Assembly: GCF_003590645.1 (NCBI RefSeq)
Contig: NZ_CP031834.1
Span: 4,340,501-4,404,500, forward strand
DNA from: Mesorhizobium sp. DCY119
Lineage (GTDB): Bacteria > Pseudomonadota > Alphaproteobacteria > Rhizobiales > Rhizobiaceae
Direction: 5' to 3'
DNA: 64,000 bases
The translations under genes were made by a program, and so were the position numbers. The notes beneath the pieces were generated by a model. That model made no database searches, was not told the DNA's origin, and saw only the letters and a list, made by a program, of their open reading frames with translations. Below are positions 57,916-64,000 of the stretch, piece by piece (position 1 is the stretch's first letter; each line of letters starts with the position of its first letter).

Positions 57916-59229
57916 CTAGTATACTTCCTCATAGGCCGCGCAGATTTCCTCCTGCGTCTTGCCTTTCAGGAAGCCGAGTTCGCCTTCCTTGTGCTTGACA
58001 TAAACGTCGGCAAATCCTTGCGGGAACCAGCCGGTGACGACCGGATTGGCCTTGAAGCGGCGCAGCGCTTCTTCCAGCGTCTGCGGCAGGCGGACATAGC
58101 CGCGCTCGTTGAGTGTCTTGGCATCGAGCAGCGACAGATCTTCCTGTGTCGCTTCGGGAACCTCCAGTTCTTCCTCGATGCCCTGCACGCCGGCATGAAC
58201 CAACGCCGCAAGCTGCAGATACGGGCTTGCCGTCGCATCAGCCGCGCGGAACTCGAAGTTGAACTGCGCGGCCTTGGCGATGTCGCTGAGATCGGACACC
58301 GGGCAGATACGCACGGAGGCCTCGCGGTCGCGGAAGCCGAGATTGTTGAAGGCAGCGCTCCAGCGATGCGGCGTCAGCCGCAGGTAGGAAACCGCGCTCG
58401 GCGCGGTGATGGCGACGATGGAATCGAGATATTTCAGGATGCCGGCAACGAAATGGCCCGCCGTTTTCGAAAGCTCATGCTTGCCGGCAGGATCGTAGGT
58501 CGCGGGCTTACCGTCCTCCGACAGGAAGCTCATATGGATATGAACGCCGTTGCCGATGCCTTTCGGGTCGCGGATCGGCGTGAAGGTGACTTCGTGGCCG
58601 AGGCGGTCGGCGACCGTCTGCACCATTTCCCGGGTGATCAGCGAGTGGTCGGCGACGGTCACGCCGCGCTGCGGTCCCATCGTAACCTCGTATTGGGCCG
58701 CGCCGAATTCCTTCATGAAGGTGTCGGGCTGCACACCTGCCTCGCGCATTGCGCCAACCAGCAGCTCGGCGAAATCGCGCTCGGCGCGGAAGCCTGCCAT
58801 CGAGAAGGCATCGCCCATCGGGCTATGGCTGTTCTTGAACTGGAACTCATGCTCGAAGGCGCCGAACAGCGTCAGCCCTGTTGCCTTTTTCAGCCGCTCA
58901 AGTGCGGCGATCAGGATCGAGCGCGTGCAATATTCCCATGGCCTGCCGTCGGTGTGGCGGATGTTGCCGATGGCGAAATGCTCGACCGGCTCGCCCTCAC
59001 CGAACTCGATACGGACGCGCGCATCGGCATCCGGGATCAGCACCAGATCGCCGAGCGAGCCGAACGGGCTCTCGGCGATCGCATCAAAGCAGGTGATCTG
59101 GACATTGGTCGGCGTCCAGCCGATGCCGCGCGCCAGCCGCTTGTCGAACTGCGAGGCCGGAAACGCCTTGCCCCGCACCTTGCCCGCCAGATCGCTGCAA
59201 CAGGCGACGACCATTTCTTCACGTTTCAT
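57916..59229 (-). CDS. Glutamine-synthetase-family ligase (GlnT/PuuA-like), 437 aa
   Basis: Class I/III-type glutamine synthetase fold: N-terminal beta-grasp (VGVQP-equivalent ARGIGWTPTNVQITCFD), catalytic barrel with FGAFEHEFQFKN, EFGAAQYEVT, GNGVHIHMSF and FRAADATASPYLQLAALVHAG. Likely ligates glutamate or an amine in catabolism rather than assimilating ammonia. Its start (59229) overlaps the end of the RpiR gene by 11 bp, so the two are co-transcribed. Confidence 0.9.
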   Translation of the reverse strand: MKREEMVVACCSDLAGKVRGKAFPASQFDKRLARGIGWTPTNVQITCFDAIAESPFGSLGDLVLIPDADARVRIEFGEGEPVEHFAIGNIRHTDGRPWEYCTRSILIAALERLKKATGLTLFGAFEHEFQFKNSHSPMGDAFSMAGFRAERDFAELLVGAMREAGVQPDTFMKEFGAAQYEVTMGPQRGVTVADHSLITREMVQTVADRLGHEVTFTPIRDPKGIGNGVHIHMSFLSEDGKPATYDPAGKHELSKTAGHFVAGILKYLDSIVAITAPSAVSYLRLTPHRWSAAFNNLGFRDREASVRICPVSDLSDIAKAAQFNFEFRAADATASPYLQLAALVHAGVQGIEEELEVPEATQEDLSLLDAKTLNERGYVRLPQTLEEALRRFKANPVVTGWFPQGFADVYVKHKEGELGFLKGKTQEEICAAYEEVY

Positions 59230-60100
59230 CGAATTCCCCATTCCGTTGTTCCTGCCCGGGAGCCGGCGGCGCCAGCCGCACGGCATCCCAGGCCTCGATA
59301 CGTTCGCGTGTGGCGGTCCAGTCCGCCTCGGAAACCTTGACGATCAAGGCTTCGACAAAGGCGACGGCACTGACCACCGTGTCCCAGGCCGTGCCGACGC
59401 CGATCGGCAGGCCGACGACATGCGTGCTGTCGCGGGCGATCGGCGACATCCATTTGTCGGTAATCAGCACGATCGACGGTTTGCGCTTTTCGCGGATGAT
59501 TTCGGCGAGCCGGGCCAAATCCGGCTGGTAGCGGCGGAAGTCGAACAGGATCACGACATCCTGCTTGCGCATGCGCAGGATGTATTCGGGCCATTGTTCG
59601 GAGCTGGCCGGCAGATGGTGGACCCGCTCGCGGATCTGGCGCAGATGCATCGACAGGAAGGCGGCGATGCTGTCGCTGATGCGCCCGCCGAGCAGGAAGA
59701 TGTTGCGCGAAGGATCGGCGACCAACCCGCAGATCGCATCGAACTGCTCCGCCGAGACGCTTGCCGACATTTCCTGCATGAGATGCCCGACGCGATTGGC
59801 ATAGTCGCCCAGGAAATCTCCGGCACGGGCCGGGCTTTCGACCGTCTTCAGGTCAAGCGGTGAACGGCGGCTTTCCTTCAGCTCGCCGATCAGCTGGCGC
59901 TGGAATTCCTGATAACCGCCATAGCCGACCTTGCTGACGAAGCGTGTGATCGACGGCGCGCTGACACCGGTGCGCTCGGCCAGTTCCTGGATCGTCTGCA
60001 GCCCGGCGAAGGGATAATCCGCCAGGATGGCATTGGCGAGCTTGCGCTCGCTGGCGGTAAGCGTCGGCGCGGCCTGCATGATCGTGGTGCGGACTGTCAT
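59219..60100 (-). CDS. RpiR-family transcriptional regulator, 293 aa
   Basis: N-terminal HTH_6 (ASERKLANAILADYPFAGLQ ... TGVSAPSITRFVSKVGYGGYQEFQ) and C-terminal SIS domain (IFLLGGRISDSIAAFLSMHL) that senses a phosphosugar or related ligand. First gene of the minus unit; its divergent promoter region holds a nested dyad at 60153-60220. Confidence 0.93.
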   Translation of the reverse strand: MTVRTTIMQAAPTLTASERKLANAILADYPFAGLQTIQELAERTGVSAPSITRFVSKVGYGGYQEFQRQLIGELKESRRSPLDLKTVESPARAGDFLGDYANRVGHLMQEMSASVSAEQFDAICGLVADPSRNIFLLGGRISDSIAAFLSMHLRQIRERVHHLPASSEQWPEYILRMRKQDVVILFDFRRYQPDLARLAEIIREKRKPSIVLITDKWMSPIARDSTHVVGLPIGVGTAWDTVVSAVAFVEALIVKVSEADWTATRERIEAWDAVRLAPPAPGQEQRNGEFDET

Positions 60101-60152
60101 CTAGCCTGAAAGGTCCATAAACCGCCCGAGAGCGTTGCTGACGTTCATTATT

Positions 60153-60220
60153 CACAGTGAAAAAAATTAGTCAAACAAACAAATAATATTGACTATGACT
60201 GAAAAATTTCTTCCACTGTG
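60153..60220. promoter_or_regulatory. Nested dyad, likely RpiR operator
   Basis: CACAGTG (60153-60159) is inverted at CACTGTG (60214-60220), and inside it TAGTCAA is inverted as TTGACTA. TGAAAAAAATTA and TGAAAAATTTC are A/T-rich half-sites of the kind bound by RpiR proteins. It lies between rpiR and the N-formylglutamate amidohydrolase gene and could control both. Confidence 0.6.
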
Positions 60221-60263
60221 CCGGTAATGGGCTGCCTATGGCCCGCCGAAATAGCCTGAGGCG

Positions 60264-61064
60264 ATGTTGCAGAACGCACAGCAAGAAACAACGGTTTTGA
60301 CCGGAAACGATCCGGACCCGGTCGAGGCGATCAACCTCGCCGGCAATTCGCCGTTTCTGTTGACCTGCGAGCATGCCGGCCGCGCCGTGCCGCAGGTGCT
60401 GGGCGATCTCGGCGTGGAAGCCGCCGAGATGGATCGCCATATCGCCTATGACGTCGGCGCGGAAAATCTCTCGCGCGGCCTGTCCGCACTGCTCGATGCG
60501 CCGCTGATCATGCAGCGCTACAGCCGGCTGGTGGTCGACTGCAACCGTCCCTTCGAAGCCAAAGACTGCTTTCCCGAAATCAGCGACGGGACGGTGGTGC
60601 CGGTCAACCGATCGCTTTCGGAAGGCGAGCGCCGCCAGCGTTTCAACGAAATTCACCAGCCTTTCCACGGCGCCGTCAGCGCGTTTCTGGATCAGCGCAA
60701 GGCAGCCGGAAAGCCGGCGATCCTGATCTCGGTTCACAGCTTCACGCCATGCCTCGCCGGCAAGGAACGGCCCTGGCTGGTCGGGCTTCTGGCCAATCGT
60801 GACCGGCGTGTCGCCGACGCGTTCATGGCGGCCTTCACTCAGGCAAATCCTGGCATAAGCATCGCCCACAACGAGCCCTATACGGTCGACGATTTGTCGG
60901 ACTACACCGTCCCGGTTCATGGCGAGGCGCGGGGCATTCCCCACCTTCTCCTGGAAATACGAAATGATCAGATCGCCCAGCCTGACGGCCAGGTCAGGTG
61001 GGCACGGCTTGTGGCGGACGCACTGACGGGTGCCGTCGCCCTTATGAACGAGAAAGGCAACTAG
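60264..61064 (+). CDS. N-formylglutamate amidohydrolase family protein, 266 aa
   Basis: Zinc hydrolase. LTCEHAGRAVPQVLG ... MDRHIAYDVGAENLSR, RYSRLVVDCNRPFEAKDCFPE and ISVHSFTP contain the expected His/Glu/Asp ligands. Releases glutamate from N-formylglutamate or related N-acyl amino acids. It is followed directly by the next gene (TAG ATG). Confidence 0.92.
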   Translation: MLQNAQQETTVLTGNDPDPVEAINLAGNSPFLLTCEHAGRAVPQVLGDLGVEAAEMDRHIAYDVGAENLSRGLSALLDAPLIMQRYSRLVVDCNRPFEAKDCFPEISDGTVVPVNRSLSEGERRQRFNEIHQPFHGAVSAFLDQRKAAGKPAILISVHSFTPCLAGKERPWLVGLLANRDRRVADAFMAAFTQANPGISIAHNEPYTVDDLSDYTVPVHGEARGIPHLLLEIRNDQIAQPDGQVRWARLVADALTGAVALMNEKGN

Positions 61065-61727
61065 ATGGCCGCCGACTTTCCAACCACCCGCGATCTTCCG
61101 CTCGAGCCGAATGCGTCGGCGATCCTGTTCATCGACGTGCAGAACTTCTGCGTCCGGCGCGACGGCGGCGAGTTCAAGGACGTGCCGGACGCCGACATTA
61201 CCGGCAAATACGCCTATTACTTCGACCGCATCAAGACGACCGCCGTGCCCAACATGCAGAAGCTGCAGGCAGCCTTCCGCGATGCCGGCATCGAGGTGCT
61301 CTACACCACCATCGAGAGCCTGACCAAGGACGGCCGCGACCGCAGCCTTGACTACAAGATCACCGGCTTCAACGTGCCGAAAGGCTCCGACGACGGCAAG
61401 GTCATCGACGAGATCGCGCCGGGCGACGACGAGATCGTGTTGCCGAAAAGCTCGTCCAGCGTCTTCGTGTCGACCCATATCGACTATCTTCTGCGCAATC
61501 TCGGCGTGAAGCAGCTCGTCATGTGCGGCCTGCTCACCGACCAGTGCGTGGAATCGGCGGTGCGTGATGCCTGCGACCTCGGCTACCTCGTGACGCTCGT
61601 GCCCGACGCCTGCGGGACCTACAGCCAGGAACGCCACGACAATTCGCTGCGGACGATCAAAGGCTATTGCCGGCAGATCGATACAGACGCGCTGATCGCC
61701 GAAATCTCGGCGTCGAAAAAAGCATAG
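61065..61727 (+). CDS. Cysteine hydrolase (isochorismatase fold), 220 aa
   Basis: Amidohydrolase of the isochorismatase/nicotinamidase fold: Asp in LFIDVQNFC, Lys in VLPKSSSSVF and nucleophile Cys in GLLTDQCVESA. The family includes biuret and N-carbamoyl hydrolases; the exact substrate is unknown. It follows the N-formylglutamate amidohydrolase without a gap. Confidence 0.88.
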   Translation: MAADFPTTRDLPLEPNASAILFIDVQNFCVRRDGGEFKDVPDADITGKYAYYFDRIKTTAVPNMQKLQAAFRDAGIEVLYTTIESLTKDGRDRSLDYKITGFNVPKGSDDGKVIDEIAPGDDEIVLPKSSSSVFVSTHIDYLLRNLGVKQLVMCGLLTDQCVESAVRDACDLGYLVTLVPDACGTYSQERHDNSLRTIKGYCRQIDTDALIAEISASKKA

Positions 61728-61882
61728 ACCGCGATGCCGCGGCGGGTTCGTGGATTGAGGTTCAAGAGGAAATAAACTTTACTGATAGTGACTTCAGCAT
61801 ACAGGGCCGAAAAGACAGAAAACAGCGGGAGAACCCGCACCGGCCCTTTGAAATAACCAAACAAAAACAGGGGAATGCACCT

Positions 61883-63058
61883 ATGAAAACGTCAAGGACA
61901 ACTCTTTTAGGCACAGCAGCAGCACTGCTACTGCTCGGCTCGGCGGCGCACGCCGCAGACGACAAGATCATCATCGGCGGCGCGATGTCGCTGACCGGGG
62001 TTCAGGCACCGCTCGACACGCCCGGCGTCAAGGGCGCGGAAGTCGCCGTCAAATATCTCAACGACAATGGCGGCGTGCTCGGCAAGCAGATCGAATTCAT
62101 CAACATCGACGGCAAGTCCGACCCGGTGACGGTCGGCAATGTCGCGGTCGAGCTGATCGACAAGGGCGCGCAGTTGATCATGGCGCCATGCGATTTCGAC
62201 TTCGGCAGCCCGGCCGGCCGTGAAGCACAGGAAGCCGGCATCGTCGGCATTTCGACCTGCGCTTCCGACCCGCTCTACTCGTCCTGGTCGCTCGGCGACA
62301 AGCAGTTCACCCTGTCGATGTGGAACACCACGATGGGCGCTGTGGCTGCCGACTTCGCCGCGAAGGAAAAGGGCTGGAAGACGGCCTATGTCGTCACCGA
62401 CCAATTCATCGCCTACACCAAGTCGCTGTCGAAATATTTCGTCGAGCAGTTCAAGGCCGATGGCGGCGAAGTGATCCTCGAAGACACCTACACCAACGGC
62501 GACAACAACTTTTCGGCCCAGATCGCCCGCCTCCAGGCGCTCGGCAAGAAGCCCGACGTGATCTTCCTGTCCTCATACGGCCAGGACATCGGCGCGATCA
62601 TCCGCGCGCTGCGCGAAGTCGGCTATGACGCGCCCGTGCTCGGCGGCGACGCCTATGACGATCCGGCGATGCACGAGGCACTCGGCGAGAAATTCGGCAA
62701 CAATGTCTACTTCGTGACCCACACCTGGATGGGGCCGGAAGCACATCCCGACATGCCGAAATTCATCGACCTCTACACCAAGATGCATGGGGCAGCACCT
62801 GACACCTCCTTCGTCTCGACCGGCTGGGACACGATCATGCTGATGGCCGACGCGATCAAGGCTGCGGGCAGCACCGACGGTGCAGCCGTCGCCAAGGCGC
62901 TCGAGGACGGCCAGTTCAAGCTCCTGACCGGCGATCTGGACTACGGCACGGCCGAGGAAGGCCACGTGCCGAACAAGGCTGCCGTTGTCCTGGAACTCAA
63001 GGGCGGCAAGCCGACCTTCGTCGGCTGGCGCAAGCCCGAGAGCATTCCCGCTCCCTGA
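61883..63058 (+). CDS. Liv-type ABC transporter substrate-binding protein, 391 aa
   Basis: Signal peptide (MKTSRTTLLGTAAALLLLGS), then the type-I periplasmic binding fold: KIIIGGAMSLTGVQAPLDTP, AVKYLNDNGGVLGKQIEFIN, and ALREVGYDAPVLGGDAYDDP. Liv-type proteins carry branched-chain amino acids, amides or urea; the operon context suggests an amide or ureide. Ribosome binding site GGGG, 8 nt before the ATG. Confidence 0.93.
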   Translation: MKTSRTTLLGTAAALLLLGSAAHAADDKIIIGGAMSLTGVQAPLDTPGVKGAEVAVKYLNDNGGVLGKQIEFINIDGKSDPVTVGNVAVELIDKGAQLIMAPCDFDFGSPAGREAQEAGIVGISTCASDPLYSSWSLGDKQFTLSMWNTTMGAVAADFAAKEKGWKTAYVVTDQFIAYTKSLSKYFVEQFKADGGEVILEDTYTNGDNNFSAQIARLQALGKKPDVIFLSSYGQDIGAIIRALREVGYDAPVLGGDAYDDPAMHEALGEKFGNNVYFVTHTWMGPEAHPDMPKFIDLYTKMHGAAPDTSFVSTGWDTIMLMADAIKAAGSTDGAAVAKALEDGQFKLLTGDLDYGTAEEGHVPNKAAVVLELKGGKPTFVGWRKPESIPAP

Positions 63059-63109
63059 CATCTCAGGCGCCGGGGCCTTGTGCCCCGGTCCCTCGCAATG
63101 GGGCAGTCC

Positions 63110-63844
63110 ATGTCTGACAAATCGCTCAACGCGGCTGGCGTATCGGTCGAGTTTTCCGGCCTTCGCGCGCTCGACAATGTCTCGCTGACGCTGTCGCCGG
63201 CCGAGATCGTCGGCCTGATCGGGCCGAACGGGTCCGGCAAGACCACGCTGATCAACGCCATCACCGGGCAGGTGCCGCTCGCCGCCGGCCGTGTGACCAT
63301 AGGCGACGACCAGATTTCGGGCCTGTCGCCGCGCAAGATCGCCTTGAAAGGCATCAACCGGTCGTTCCAGATCGTGCGCCTGTTCAACAACATGACCGTT
63401 GTCGAAAATGTCGAAAGCTCGGCGCTCGCCCACGGTGTCAGCCTGCGCAAGGCGCGCGAAAAGGCGAACACGCTGCTGGCCGAGTTCTCCCTTTCGGAAA
63501 AGGCCGAGGATCTTGCCGGCAATCTCAGCTATGGCGACAAGCGCCGCGTCGAGATCGCCCGTGCGCTGGCCGCCGACCCGGCCTTCCTGCTGCTGGACGA
63601 GCCGGCGGCCGGCATGAACGAGGCCGAATCCGAAACGCTCCTGCACATCCTGTCCGAACTGCCGCGCACGCGCGGGCTCGGCCTGCTGATCATCGACCAC
63701 GACATGGGCCTGATCATGCGGCTCTGCAACCGGCTGCATGTGCTGGCTTCGGGCCGCACCATCGCCGAAGGCAAGGCGGATGAAGTCCGCAAGAACCCGG
63801 CGGTGATCGAAGCCTATCTCGGATCGGAGGCCGCCCATGCTTGA
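63110..63844 (+). CDS. livG: Liv-type ABC transporter ATP-binding protein (LivG-like)
   Basis: Walker A GPNGSGKTT, signature LSYGDKRR and Walker B PAFLLLDEP are visible; the long segment after the Q loop (GINRSFQIVRLFNNMTV) is LivG-like. Start at 63110 (MSDKSLNAAGVSVEF); ATG 63098 is an alternative. It overlaps the next gene by 8 bp. Confidence 0.93.
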   Translation: MSDKSLNAAGVSVEFSGLRALDNVSLTLSPAEIVGLIGPNGSGKTTLINAITGQVPLAAGRVTIGDDQISGLSPRKIALKGINRSFQIVRLFNNMTVVENVESSALAHGVSLRKAREKANTLLAEFSLSEKAEDLAGNLSYGDKRRVEIARALAADPAFLLLDEPAAGMNEAESETLLHILSELPRTRGLGLLIIDHDMGLIMRLCNRLHVLASGRTIAEGKADEVRKNPAVIEAYLGSEAAHA

Positions 63845-64000
63845 GGTCAACGATCTCGAAGTGCGCTACGGCGCGATCCGCGCCGTGCGCGGCGTCTCGC
63901 TGAAAGCCGACACCGGCGAACTCGTCGCCATTCTCGGGGCCAACGGCGCCGGCAAATCATCGACGCTGATGTGCATCGCCGGCGCGCTGAAGGCTGCCGG
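63837..64000 (+). CDS. livF: Liv-type ABC transporter ATP-binding protein (LivF-like), cut by window end
   Basis: Starts MLEVNDLEVRYGAIRAVRGV and reaches Walker A GANGAGKSS. The ATG overlaps the preceding gene. The remainder lies outside the window. Confidence 0.9.
   Translation, partial: MLEVNDLEVRYGAIRAVRGVSLKADTGELVAILGANGAGKSSTLMCIAGALKAA

Overview
The window has two parts. Positions 1 to about 32,300 are the right-hand portion of an integrated temperate phage. Positions 32,300 to 64,000 are an ordinary GC-rich chromosome of an alphaproteobacterium of the order Hyphomicrobiales (Rhizobiales). The host assignment rests on gene order (murA, DUF2948, hisD, UPF0262, LMW phosphatase, infA, maf, yacG, tRNA-Phe), the lysyl-phosphatidylglycerol pair mprF/acvB, and an intergenic palindromic repeat typical of Phyllobacteriaceae/Brucellaceae-like genomes. 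The genus cannot be fixed from the sequence alone.

Phage layout. A tyrosine integrase (30918-32093) points at a tRNA-Thr(GGT) gene (32251-32325), which is the likely attachment target; the other phage end lies left of the window. An S24 LexA/CI-like repressor (25053-25793) divides two transcription units. To its left, on the minus strand, is a long early operon: HTH protein, KOW-like repeat protein, a cluster of tiny membrane proteins and an SPFH protein, Sak4-like ATPase, HNH, DUF669 ssDNA-binding-like protein, VWA protein, sliding clamp, PD-(D/E)XK nuclease, helicase, polynucleotide kinase/phosphatase, RNA ligase, Gp157, DNA methyltransferase, prim-pol primase/ATPase and VRR-NUC nuclease. 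A HicAB toxin-antitoxin cassette sits in the opposite orientation inside it. The far left holds a phage tRNA-Pro, a tRNA 3' fragment fused to an HNH gene, and a complete ISL3-family insertion sequence (259-2170). That IS has perfect 8-bp target duplications and splits a small phage gene. To the right of the repressor is a plus-strand unit of accessory genes, including a PAPS-reductase-like protein, ending with a putative excisionase and the integrase.

Two system-level patterns stand out. First, most intergenic leaders of the phage carry a small hairpin whose stem differs from copy to copy while its 7-nt loop is nearly constant (N-N-ACCAA), usually followed by CACCAC and a GAGGAG ribosome binding site. 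At least eleven copies occur, in both operons. Second, an unusual number of phage proteins contain the tetrapeptide ANDN (or a variant) and end in -AA. Several end in a stretch that looks like a complete alphaproteobacterial ssrA degradation tag (for example AANDNTQGGSTKAA). Together these suggest coordinated post-transcriptional and proteolytic control of early phage proteins.

Host part. 32.4-38.1 kb is a conserved housekeeping cluster. 39.8-44.6 kb has a GntR regulator and a MOSC/ferredoxin-reductase fusion, esterase and polyamine-type binding protein. 45-49.9 kb has small envelope proteins, ornithine cyclodeaminase, DedA and Nudix. 50-56 kb has mprF, a DegP-type protease and acvB. 56.2-64 kb is a nitrogen-compound catabolic and transport locus (dihydropyrimidinase, glutamine-synthetase-like enzyme, RpiR regulator, N-formylglutamate amidohydrolase, cysteine hydrolase, Liv-type ABC transporter), cut by the window end inside the second ATPase gene.
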